Shown piece after piece: positions 45,701 to 57,238 of a stretch of 64,000 nt of DNA (positions are counted from its first letter, which is position 1; each line of letters begins with the position of its first letter). This DNA comes from Stomorhina lunata (lineage: Eukaryota; Arthropoda; Insecta; Diptera; Rhiniidae): NCBI GenBank assembly GCA_933228675.1, contig OW121741.1, positions 73,776,629 through 73,840,628 on the forward strand, written 5' to 3'. The position numbers were made by a program, and so were the translations under genes. The notes under the pieces are model-generated. The model ran no database searches. It was given only the letters and a program-made list of their open reading frames with translations, and was not told where the DNA came from.

Positions 45701-47204
45701 AAAACGCGATTGGGTCATTGACTTATTATATAGGTAGTCCCTCAAAAATTGAAAAATATTTTGAAAAAATATTCCAAATTTTCCAGTTGTTGTTTTTTCT
45801 ACTCCAACAACGCACTTTAAAGTCAGTTGCAATTAAATTTTATAAGTTATGTCGTTAGTTCGCAGAAAACAAACAAATTATGGCGAAAATATTTTCTGTT
45901 TATGATTTCAAAGAAAACATTTCATTTAAGTTTTCAGGGTCAATACAAAATTTATTTCGAAAAAAAATTTTTGTCAATTTTCTTAATGTTTTTTTTTAGA
46001 GAATTTATGTGATAATGACATGAAAAATTCATGTTTAACAAACCAACGCAATATGTTAAAATAATTAAATTTTTGGTTTTGTATTTATTAAGAAATAAAA
46101 TTAAAAGATATGTATTTCCTTTTGGGACCAGAGCAATGACCAAAACAGAATTTAATGAAAGTGACGCAGAGGAAGAAAAAATTGACATTTGAATTGGAAA
46201 GAAAATGATAAGAAGATAAAAAATGTTAAAAACAAATAAATTTTGAAAAATTTGGTAAATAATTAGTACGTCGTTGATAATTTTTCATTTGTTTAGTTGA
46301 AGTTTTGGTTGAAAATGCTTAATTTTTGATATTAAATAACAAAGCCTAAAAGTAGGCAATGGATTTTGTTTTGTTTCTACCTTTGGAGTTATGCTACTTA
46401 AAAAGTTTTTTTTTGTTGATAAATAATTTGAAACTTTAAACAAGTTTAATTCACAAACCAAAAATAAAGCTATGACAAGTTTATATTTAAAATTTTTTAC
46501 TAAAATGCTTTGATAATTTCATTATCTATTTATCAATTGAGGATTCAGTATTTTTAAATTTTTGTACATTTTGATTTATCTTAAAATTTTTTAAATATTT
46601 TATCTGATTTTTTTTTTTAATTACAATTTTTGTATAATTTTTTTGAAACAAAATTTTTCATTACACCCAACAAAACTGACCTTTCATTACATTTTCTTTC
46701 TTTAACATTAAACAAAACTATTAAGCAATTGCAGACAATAAATATACAAATTTTGCTTATAAACAGTTTTTTTTTCTTTGATTTCCAAAAATTTTTATCT
46801 CTAACAGCAAAAAACAACATAAAATTTTCCATAAAATATATTCCATAAATTAAACGTTTATTTTTTTTGCCTTAATTTAATCTAAATAAATATTTCTTTT
46901 ATGTTCTGGTTTTTAATGTATTTTTTATATTTTAATTGAATATTTAAATAGAAAAAATAAACCAACTCGTGCGCGACTATTTTTCAAAATTTAAACAAAA
47001 ATTTTGATTAAAGCCAAATATTTACTTAATTTATTAAACACAATTTTTTGGGGGGGATATTTTGAATTATTTTGGAAAAATAAAAAAAAATCTATTTAAT
47101 ACAAAATTTTGTAAAATAAATAAAAATGTTCGGCCTCTAAACAAGAGTTTTTTAAAAATAACTTGAGATTTAATACAAATTAACAATTTTTTGATAAAAT
47201 CTTC
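45701..47204. other. AT-rich DNA, no gene seen
   Basis: Nothing beyond poly(A)/poly(T)-rich sequence. The overlapping short frames at 45827-46012, 46188-45952, 46832-46617 and 46630-46848 are low-complexity and lack recognisable domains. Confidence 0.45.
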
Positions 47205-47395
47205 GCATTCGATATCGTTCAAAATGTAAGACATTTCAGAAAAATTTATGTAGCTTACCTTTAGGATGAGCTTAATTATTACAATAGAATTTTTTTACAT
47301 TTTATAGTTATTTGTTAGAAATGTAAATAATTTTGAACATCCTTAAGGTATGCTATAAAATATTAGCTAAAAGCCTGTGTTTTCGATTTATTCAA
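47205..47395 (+). mobile_element. Truncated copy of the GATATCGATCG MITE
   Basis: GCATTCGATATCGTTCAAAA at 47205 matches the terminal repeat of the MITE at 53444-53737, and CTTACCTTTAGGATGAGC matches its subterminal part. The right half has ATCCTTAAGGTATGC. The inverted end is only partly preserved (TTTTCGATTTATTC near 47381). Confidence 0.65.
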
Positions 47396-47570
47396 ATGGG
47401 GGTGTTTCAAAGGGAAGTTACGCTTGCTTATAATCACGGCGCAAAGAGATCACAAAAAAATAGTGGGCAGAGTTGTCGTTTTTCATACTTTTAACTAAAA
47501 TAGGTATTTTTTGTTCAATGTGTAGTTCTAACGTTTTAAAAGAAAAACGTTTTCTACTCCATTTTTTAAT

Positions 47571-48400
47571 ATTTTTATCAAGAATTTTTCTTTAGAAATT
47601 TTTTTTTAATTTTTTATCAAAAATTATTCTATAGAAAATATTTTATCAAAAATTTTTCTATAGAAAATTTTTTCATCAAAAATTTTTCTATAGAAATTTT
47701 GTTTATCAAAAATTTTTCTATAGAAAATTTTTTTATATTTGGGAATTAATTATTCGAACTTTAGAATTAATTGAAAAATCGAAAATTTTTTTAGCAAAAA
47801 TTTTTCTGTAAAAAATTTTTTCATTCAAAATTTTTCTATAGAAAATTTTTTCATCAAAAATTTTTCTATAGAAATTTTTTTCATCAAAAATTTTTCTAGA
47901 GAAAATTTTTTCATCAAAAATTTTTCTATAAAAAATTTTTTCATCAAAAATTTTTCTATAGAAAATTTTTTCATCAAAAATTTTTCTATAGAAAATTTTT
48001 TCATCAAAAATTTTTCTATAGAAAATTTTTTCATCAAAAATTTTTCTATAGAAATTTTTTTTATCAAAAATTTTTCTATAGAAATTTTTTTTGATTTGGG
48101 AATTAATTATTCGAACTTTAGAATTAATTGAAAAATTGAAAATTTTTTTAGCAAAATTTATTCTATAGAAAATTTTTTCATCAAAAATTTTTCTATAGAA
48201 AATTTTTTTAGCAAAAATTTTTCTGTAAAAAATTTTTTCATTAAAAATTTTTCTATAGAAAATTTTTTCATCAAAAATTTTTCTATAGAAATTTTCTAAC
48301 AAAAATTTTTGTATAGAAAATTTTCTTAAAAAATTTTTTTCTTAAAAAATTTATCTATAGAAAATTTTTTCTTTTATCAAAAACTTTTCTATGAAAATTT
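47571..48400 (+). repeat. 30-bp minisatellite, ATTTTTCTATAGAAAATTTT type
   Basis: Period 30 in the core (47830-48070): TTTCATCAAAAA followed by TTTTTCTATAGAAAATTT. An unrelated 60-bp insert with GGGAATTAATTATTCGAAC and TTTAGAATTAATTGAAAAAT occurs twice, 357 bp apart (47741 and 48098), so a larger unit has been duplicated. The 189-codon minus-strand frame over this array is an artefact of the 30-bp period. Confidence 0.95.
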
Positions 48401-49690
48401 CTTAAAATTTACGAAAATTAAAAAAATTCATCGGCTACTGGTAGTATGGGCTGCCTACTCTTGCTTACAATTCTATAGCTTCGCTTTAGCTAAGCCACAA
48501 ACCCTAGTTGCATTTCTTTTAATGTTATTCCATTAAATTTTTTCAAAATCTTTATTCTCAATAACAAATATGAATTTTTATTATATTTCATCAGTTCTCT
48601 TTAAAAATTGAATAATTTTCAATTTTTATGATTATTGATTTTTTATGTTGCCATTGAACTTTTATGGCAAAGAATTAAAAAAAAACTTGAACTCATAAAA
48701 AAGTCTTCAATTAAAAACAAGAATAAGTCATCGCTAGATAACGAATCATCAGTTAAGGAAAAATTCGTTCTCAAGGAGAAAACTAAAGGGAAAACAACTT
48801 TAAGGCTAACTTCTCTTCCCCCTTAAAGTGGTTTTCCCCATCGATTTTTTTCCTTGAAAAAGAATTTTGACCAGAATTGTTGTTATTCTAATTTTTAAAT
48901 AATACGAAAAAATTTAATTTCAAAATAGTTCTGCTTTCAAATGACAACGTAATTGCTCGCAACAGTCCAAAGTTACTTTAACGTAGTTAATAGCATTCCT
49001 GTTCCTGAAAATGGTTTGAGTCTTTGATACATTATTAGAGTACATAATAATTAAGTAAGAATTGCATAATTTAAAGCATATATACATATAATTCCATATT
49101 TGCTAAAACTTATTATATCATACATACTCGTATTATTTTTAATTAAATGATTTCCTGGAAATTATTTAATAAATGAAAACAGATTCAAGTGCATAAAAGG
49201 CAGGAAAATAGTTTAGGTAATGAAATATATTATATAATGCAGTTCACTATATGTAATTGAGTTTTGTTAATTAAGTTATGAAGTACAGGAGTATTGGTCA
49301 TCGATTCATCTTGAAGTATACAGATTGATTCTGAATAGCTTTCTTTCTTCTCTAGTCTACTTAACGATGACTGGTAGCAATTTTGAAGCTATGCTTCAAA
49401 ATCTTTCCACTTACCACCCACAGAACTTTTTTTCGCAAAGTCATAAAGTTCAAAGATCCATGGAATAGTTACATGGAATAGATTTCTGTCCGAAATTTCG
49501 GGTCCTTCACAACATGCCCAAGAGTATGCAACAAATTTCACTTTAGAAAAGATAATGCAAAGCAATATATATTCTAAGCTTAACCCTCTCTTTCCCAAAA
49601 CTAAAGTAAAAATTTGGGTTTTTTTTAAACAAAATTATGAAATTTTATGAATTTATTAGCGAAATTTAATAAAAACTTAAAAGTTAATAA
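48401..49690. other. Unique DNA with one unexplained short frame
   Basis: No known gene. The minus-strand frame 49598-49389 (69 codons) has non-repetitive composition (AYSWACCEGPEISDRN, HVTIPWIFELYDFAKK) and ends near a GGTAAGT donor-like site at about 49415. It matches no family I recognise and could be an exon or a TE fragment, or chance. The frame at 48635-48826 is lysine-rich and unconvincing. Confidence 0.35.
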
Positions 49691-52175
49691 AATTTCTGTA
49701 GAAAATTTTTCTATAGAAAAATTTTTTTGAACGAAAGTTTTTCTATAGATAAATTTCTTTTGAACTAAAATTTTTCTATAGAAAAATTTTTTTTGAACTA
49801 AAATTTTTCTATAGAAAATTTTTTTTTGAACGAAAATTTTTCTATAGAAAAATTTCTTTTGAACGAAAATTTTTCTATAGAAAAATTTCTTTTGAACGAA
49901 AATTTTTCTATAGAAAAATTTTTTTTGAACTAAAATTTTTCTATAGAAAAATTTTTTTTGAACTAAAATTTTTCTATAGAAAAAATTTTTTTGAACGAAA
50001 ATTTTTCTATAGAAAATTTTTTTTTAACGAAAATTTTTCTATAGAAATTTTTTTTCTAACGAAAATTTTTCTATAGAAATTTTTTTTAACGAAAATTTTT
50101 CTATAGAAAATTTTTTTTGAACGAAAATTTTTCTGTAGAAAATTTTTTTTTAACGAAAATTTTTATATAGAAAAATTTTTTTTGAACGAAAATTTTTCTA
50201 TAGAAAAATTATTTTTGAACGAAAATTTTTCTATAGAAAAATTTTATTTGAAGGAAAATTTTTCTATAGAAAAATTTTATTTGAAGGAAAATTTTTCTAT
50301 AGAAAAATTTTATTTGAAGGAAAATTTTTCTATAGAAAAGTTTTTTTAACGAACATTTTTCTATAGAAAAATTTTTCTTAACGAAAATTTTTCTATAGAA
50401 AATTTTTTTGAACGAAAATTTTTCTATAGAAAAATTTTTTTTGAACGAAAAATTTTCTTTAGAAAAATTTTTTTTGAACGAAAATTTTTCTATAGAAAAT
50501 TTTTTTTTAAACGAAAATTTTTCTATAGAAAATTTTTTTTAAACGAAAATTTTTCTATAGAAAAATTATTTTTAACGAAAATTTTTCTGTACAAAAAATT
50601 TTTTTGAACGAAAATTTTTCAATAGAAAAATTTTTTTTGAACGAAAATTTTTCAATAGAAAATTTTTTTATGAACGAAAATTTTGTTTTGAACGAAAATT
50701 TTTCTATAGAAAAATTTTTTTTGAGCGAAAATTTTTCTATATAAAAATTTTTTTTGAGCGAAAATTTTTCTATAGAAAAATTTTTTTTGAAGGAAAATTT
50801 TTCTATAGAAAATTTTTTTTTGAACGAAAATTTTTCTATAGAAAAATTTTTTTTGAACGAACATTTTTCTATAGAAAAATTTGTTTTGAACGAAAATTTT
50901 TCTAAAGAAAAATTTGTTTTGAACGAAAATTTTTCTATAGAAAAATTTGTTTTGAACGAAAATTTTTCTATAGAAAATTTTTTTTAAAAAAAATTTTTTT
51001 GAACGAAAATTTTTCTATAGAAAAATTTTTTTTGAACGAAAATTTTTCTACAGAAAAATTTTTTTTGAACGAAAATTTTTCTATAGAAAATTTTTTTTTA
51101 AACAAAAACTTTTCTATAGAAATTTTTTTTTAACGAAAATTTTTCTGTGGAAATTTTTTTTTAACGAAAATTTTTATATAGAAGAATTTTTTTTGAACGA
51201 AAATTTTTCTTTAGAAAAATTTTTATTGTACGAAAATTTTTCTTGAGAAAAATTTTTATTGAACGAAAATTTTTCTATGGAAAAATTTTTTTTGAACGAA
51301 AAGTTTTCTAAAGAAATTTTTTTTTTTTAACGAAAATTTTTCTGTAGAAAATTTTTTTCTATAGAAAATTAGTTTTTGATTGAAAATTTTTCTATACAAA
51401 CAATTTTTTTAACGAAAATTTTTTTATAGAAAACATTTTTTTGAACGAAAATTTTTCTATAGAAAACATTTTTTTGAACAAAAATTTTTCTACAGAAAAA
51501 CTTTTTTTAACGAAAATTTTTCTATAGAAAAAATTTTTTTTAACGAAACTTTTTTTATAGAAATTTTTTTTGAACGAAAAATTATCTATAGAAATTTTTT
51601 TTCTATAGAAAATTTTTTTTGAAGGAAAATTTTTCTGTAGAAAAAATTTTTTTATGAACTAAAATTTTTCTATAGAAACACTTTTTTTGAACGAAAATTT
51701 TACTATAGAAATTTTTTTTTTTTGAACGAAAATTTTTCTATAGAAAATTTTTTTTTGAACTAAAATTTTTCTATAGAAAAATTTTTTTTGAACTAAAATT
51801 TTTCTACAGAAATTTTTTTTTGAACGAAAATTTTTCTATAGAAATTTTTTTTGAACGAAAATTTTTCTATAGAAATTTTTTTTGAACGAAAATTTTTCTA
51901 TAGAAAATTTTTTTAGAAAGATTTTTTTTGAACGAAAATTTTTCTATAGAAACATTTTTTTGAACGAAAATTTTTTTTTGAACGAAAATTTTTCTATAGA
52001 AAAATTTTTTTTGAAGGAAAATTTTTCTGTAGAAAAATTTTTTTTCAACGAAAATTTTTCTATAGAAAATTTTTTTTTGAACGAACATTTTTCTATAGAA
52101 AAATTTTTTTTGAACGAAAATTTTTCTATAGAATTTTTTTTTAACGAAAGTTTTTCTATAGAAAAATTTTTTATC
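49691..52175 (+). repeat. 32-33-bp minisatellite (2.5 kb), GAACGAAAA/CTATAG type
   Basis: About 75 units of GAACGAAAATTTTTCTATAG followed by AAAAA and a T run of variable length; that length makes the period 31-34. AACTAAAA and GAAGGAAAA variants occur in local runs (three consecutive GAAGG units near 50250-50330), showing recent local duplication. Several open frames on both strands arise from the repeat and are not genes. Confidence 0.96.
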
Positions 52176-53443
52176 GAAATTTTTTTTTCTACAAAAGTAA
52201 AAAGTTCTTGTCTTAAAATATCTTGTAGTAACCCTCGTTTCCAGTTAGTCACACATTTTAAGAGACAAAGATCTAGAGAAAGAGGGAGAAAAAGTTAAAA
52301 AAATGTTTTATATCTTTTCAGCGAATTACGGGCGCCACAATGATCGCTATTCAATATAAATCGTTTTCGCTTGTTTTTTTTTTTTTTGTTTTGACTTCAG
52401 AGGGCTCATAAAAATAGATTTGGAATTTCAAAAAGATTTTGTACAAGTGTAAAAAACACTTCAAATACAACAAAACCAGAAGACGAAAAAAAAATGTTTG
52501 ATAAATTATTCAACATAAGTTTAACAAAATTAACAAAAACATTTAAGGAATTTATCAATTTTTCTTTTTTGTTTTGGAAAATTTCAAAACTTGTAAGAAA
52601 AAAGAACTTGAAATTTTGTAAAAACCAAAAGAATTTGGCGACGAAATTAGGGTATTATTCAATATTTTAGCCTTAAGTGGCGACAGAAGACGTCTGCCCC
52701 AAACTTGTTAATATTTTTTTTTTTTTTAACATAATTTGTAAGAATTTGAAATATTATGAAATTACCACGAATATTACAAGAAAATATCATTAATATGTTT
52801 TTTCGATCTCGTAATAAATTTATGATAAATTAGGGAATTTTGGCCAGAAATATGTTTTATAACAAATTTGTGTAAAGAAAAAAAGTATTTGCAATACTTA
52901 CATGTGTTTTCTTGAAACTTAAATAAAGAATTTGGATGCTTGGTTTTTGAATGGGGTCAATATGTTAAGTAGTTTGGGCTGAAATTGTGTAAATCACACA
53001 TTAACTTGTTCATCTTTTGGAAATGGCCAAAAATCAATTTTTCCATGCAGTCAGTGTCTGTTTTTCGTTTTTGATTTTTCCTTATATCTTATGATATTTG
53101 TAAGTGATCTCTTTTAAAATTTTTGGAGCACTTCATTTTCTTTGCATTTTAAATTATGATGTTTTTGGGTTAAAGCTTTTGAAATAATTGTGTCAAATAT
53201 TTGAGATTCCAGAATGGATACAAAAAGATTTTGCTTTGAAAGATAAAAGTCAGAACTTATAATAGTTTGATAGAAAGTATGGAAATATTTTCAATAGGTT
53301 CCAAAAACCGATCATTTAAAGTTAATTAGGCGAATAGATTCCCAGAAGTAATAATAACTTATTTATCCTAGACTTACTTGTAATAACAAGATTTTGAAAT
53401 TTTAACTTAATCGAAATAACATTTAAATATTGTAAAAGCTGGG
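52176..53443. other. AT-rich DNA, no gene seen
   Basis: No tandem repeat and no recognisable protein. AGAGACAAAGATCTAGAGAA near 52261 and a short G/C-richer patch at 52320-52350 are unremarkable. Confidence 0.45.
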
Positions 53444-53737
53444 GCATTCGATATCGATCGAAAACTCAGACTTTTAAGAGAATATTGTGAAGTATACTTT
53501 AGGGATATTAAAAGTTACTTCGATGCAAAAAGTTTATTGAAATTTTATTATCCATTTTGATTCGTTTTTAAAAAAACATATAGTTCAATTAAAACTCTTT
53601 TACTATTGTTCATCTTTTGGCAAATAATTTCAAAAAAATATAGAAAACTGTGCATCTTTTAAATAATTTTGATGATCCTTAAAGTATGCAATACAAATGT
53701 TTTGAAAATTTCTAAAATTTCGATCGATATCGAATGC
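53444..53737. mobile_element. MITE with perfect 20-bp terminal inverted repeats (294 bp)
   Basis: GCATTCGATATCGATCGAAA at 53444-53463 is inverted without mismatch at 53718-53737. Subterminal GTATACTTTAGGGAT and ATCCTTAAAGTATGC are also partly inverted. GGGG precedes the left end and GGCCCC follows the right end. No coding capacity. Related copies at 42590, 47205 and (fragment) 27234 each precede a palindromic minisatellite. Confidence 0.85.
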
Positions 53738-53985
53738 CGTAATTTGGCCCCTGTTGTATGATCTATGAAACAACATATCAAGATCGATACAACAACATAT
53801 CTATCTATATCTTTGCTAAATAATAGTCGGTTTATAAGTTTACAAGATATAGACGTTGAAGTTTGAGATTCAAAATGAAAATACTCATGTAAGGTATTAC
53901 TCCTGTCTAAGATAAATAACTCGATCGATAATTAGTCATATTAACTTATCCTAGACCTACTTTAAGGAACAAGAATTCAAAATTT
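53738..53985. other. Short spacer before the next array
   Basis: Contains a local duplication (CAACATATCAAGATCGATAC and CAACATATCTATCTATATC). Nothing else seen. Confidence 0.5.
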
Positions 53986-56375
53986 TAACTATAGAAATTT
54001 TTTTATTAAAACAATTTTTCTAAAGAAACAAAATTCTAAAGAAAAATTTTCGTTAACATTTTTTTTTTTTTTAAATTTTATTTAAAAAAAATTTTCGGTA
54101 AAAAGATTTTTCTAAAAAAAAAATTTTGTTAAAACGATTTTTCTAAAGAAAAATTTTCGTTAAAAAAATTTTTCTAAAGAAAAATTTTCGTTAAAAAAAT
54201 TTTTCTAAAGAAAAATTTTCGGTAAAAAAATTTTTCTAAAGAAAAATTTTCGTTAAAAAAATTTTTCTAAAGAAAAATTTTCGTTAAAAAAATTTTTCTA
54301 AAGAAAAATTTTCGTTAAAAAAATTTTTCTAAAGAAAAATTTTCGTTAAAAAAATTTTTCTAAAGAAAAATTTTCGCTAAAAAATTTTTCTAAAGAAAAA
54401 TTTTCGTTAAAAAAATTTTTCTAAAGAAAAATTTTCGTTAAAAAATTTTTCTATAGAAAAATGTTCGTTAAAAACATTTTTCTAAAGAAAAATTTTCGTT
54501 AAAAACTTTTTTCTAAAGAAAAATTTTCGTTAAAAAAAATTTTTTCTATAGAATAGAAGAATTTTCGTTGAAAAAATTTTCGTTGAAAAATTTTTTATAC
54601 AAAAATTGTAGTTAAAAAAAATTTTTCTAAAGAAAAATTTTCGTTAAAAAATTTTTATAAAGAAAAATGTTCGTTAAAAACATTTTTCTAAAGAAAAATT
54701 TTCGTTAAAAACTTTTTTCTAAAGAAAAATTTTCGTAAAAAAAAATTTTTTCTATAGAATAGAAGAATTTTCGTTGAAAAAATTTTCGTTGAAAAATTTT
54801 CTATACAAAAATTGTAGTTAAAAAAAATTTTTCTACAGAAAAATTTTCGTCCAAAAAAATTTTTTCTATAGAAAAATTTTAGTTAAAAAAATTTGTTCTT
54901 TAGAAAAATTTTCGTTAAAAAATTTTTCTCTATAGGAACATTTTTTTCTATTGAAAAATTTTCGTTAAAAAATTTTTTTCTATTGAAAAATTTTCGTTAA
55001 AAAATTTTTTTCAATTGAAAGATTTTCGTTAAAAAATTCTTTTCTATTAAAAAATTTTCGTTAAAAAAATCAATAGACAAATTTTCGTTAAAAAAAGTGT
55101 ATAAATTTTCGTTAAAAAAATTTTTCTATAGAAAAATTTTCGTTAAAAAAATTTTTCTATAGAAAAATTTTCGTTAAAAAAATTTTTCTATTGAAAAATT
55201 TTCGTTAAAAAAATGTTTCTAAAGAAAAATTTTCGTTAAAAAAATTTTTCTAAAGAAAAATTTTCGTTAAAAAAATTTTTCTATAGAAAAATTTTCGTAA
55301 AAAAATTTTTCTAAAGAAAAATTTTCGTAAAAAAATTTTTCTAAAGAAAAATTTTCGTTAAAAAGTTTTTTCTAAAGAAAAATTTTCGTTAAAAATTTTT
55401 TCTAAAGAAAAATTTTCGTTAAAAAATTTTTTCTAAAGAAAAATTTTCGTTAAAAAATTTTTTCTAAAGAAAAATTTTCGTTAAAAATTTTTTTTATACA
55501 AAAATTTTCGTTAAAAAATTTTTTTCTATAGAAAAATTTTCGTTAAAAAATTTTCGTTAAAAAATTTTTTTCTATTGAAAAATTTTCGTTAAAAAATTTT
55601 TTTCTATTGAAAAATTTTCGTTAAAAAAAAAATCAATAGAAAAATTTTCGTTAAAAAAATGTATAAATTTTTGTTAAAAAAAAATTTTTCTATAGAAAAA
55701 TTTTCGTTAAAAATATTTGCTATAGAAAAATTTTCTTTAAAAAAAATTTTTTTAGAAAAATTAAAAAAAAAATGTTTTCTATAGAAAAATGTTCGCTAAA
55801 AAATGTTTTCTATAGAAAAATTTTCGTTAACAAAAAATTTTTATCGAAAAATTTTCGTTAAAAAATTTTCGTAAAAAAAATTTCGATAAAAAATTTCAGA
55901 TAAATATATTTTTCTATAGAAAAATTTTCGTTAAAAATATTTGCTATAGAAAAATTGTCTTTAAAAAAAATTTTTTTAGAAAAATTAAAAAAAAAATGTT
56001 TTCTATAGAAAAATGTTCGCTAAAAAATGTTTTCTATAGAAAAATTTTCGTTAACAAAAAATTTTTATCGAAAAATTTTCGTTAAAAAATTTTCGTAAAA
56101 AAAATTTCGATAAAAAATTTCAGATAAATATATTTTTCTATAGAAAAATTTTCGTTAAAAATATTTGCTATAGAAAAATTGTCTTTAAAAAAAATTTTTT
56201 TAGAAAAATTAAAAAAAAAAATGTTTTCTATAGAAAAATGTTCGCTAAAAAATGTTTTCTATAGAAAAATTTTCGTTAACAAAAAATTTTTATCGAAAAA
56301 TTTTCGTTAAAAAATTTTCGTAAAAAAAATTTCGATAAAAAATTTCAGATAAATATATTTTTCTATAGAAAAATT
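53986..56375 (+). repeat. 31-bp minisatellite (2.4 kb) with higher-order repeats
   Basis: The core unit AAAGAAAAATTTTCGTTAAA plus AAAATTTTTCT has period 31, best kept at 54110-54450. Many units read CTAAAG instead of CTATAG, which breaks the central palindrome by one base. Toward the right end larger units appear: a ~206-bp block twice (GAATAGAAGAATTTTCG at 54551 and 54757) and a 224-bp block three times (TTGCTATAG at 55717, 55941 and 56165). Confidence 0.96.
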
Positions 56376-56640
56376 TTCGATATTACCTTTTAGTAGTAGA
56401 AGTATCTAACCAGAAAAATAAACTGAAAACGTCTTAACAAATAAAGTACCTTTTGAAAAAGAAGGTACCTGTTGAAAAAGAAATTTGAAGTAGAAAAGTA
56501 TCTTTCATTTAAGAATTATTAGATGAAAGTACCTTTTAATAATAGAAGTATGTATCTTACCAGAAAAGTAAGAAGAAACGTAGTAACAAATAAAGTACCT
56601 TTTTAAACAGAAAAGAAGTAGAAAAGTACCTTTTAAAGAA
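56376..56640 (+). repeat. Sparse AAAGTACCTTTT units
   Basis: Diverged copies of the 19-bp GTACCTTTT repeat that dominates 60231-62610, interleaved with AGTAGAAGTAT phrases and directly abutting the previous array. Confidence 0.8.
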
Positions 56641-57238
56641 ACACGTTTTCTTTTTTATATATCTTTCCTTAAAGAATTCTGTTTTTACAATACGCCCTAC
56701 GTCATTTGATTTTGGAATATTTAATATTCAATTATTTTTTTCAAAATTTCTCTATGCCTCTTTTTCTTGCATTCTGTGTCAACACTTTCAATATTTATTA
56801 TTCGTGACATTTTTCTTTTCTTCCAATTTTCTCTGTTTCCTTTTTTTGTGTGTCTGAATTGTGTTATTTGTTTTCTTTAGATTTTCTTTTATATTTTATT
56901 TTTGCTGAAAAACCTAAAGAAAATTTATGTCTGTTTTCGTAAATTTCAAATAAAAAGAAAATGTTTGAAAAAAATGGCGTTTTATAGATAATTTTTTGAA
57001 ATTTTTGGTATTTATTTATAAACGATTTTGAAAAAATATTGGGATTTTTTTTTTAAATACACAACAATATAAATACAAATCTGGTAACTGTGCCCCGTGT
57101 TTTCAATAAATTTTGTATGCCCGATTTAATTGAAATTTATGATTTGTTTTATGACTATTTTTGTTCACGATTTGAACTCAAAATGCGTCATTTTGGATTA
57201 AAAATGCCAAAATGTCAAGCGATTTAAAGAATTTGAAC
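56641..57238. other. AT-rich DNA, no gene seen
   Basis: T-rich and then A-rich sequence with no supported feature. Confidence 0.45.

Noticed and set aside
47733..48302. 189-codon minus-strand open frame of ten-residue repeats
   Set aside because: It exists because the minisatellite period (30) is a multiple of three and the unit lacks stops; the composition is only Phe/Lys/Ile/Tyr-rich repeat and the frame dissolves at array edges.
50652..52298. Several overlapping repeat-protein-like frames on both strands
   Set aside because: Frames on opposite strands of the same 32-33-bp array, as expected from a palindromic, stop-poor unit; none extends meaningfully outside it.
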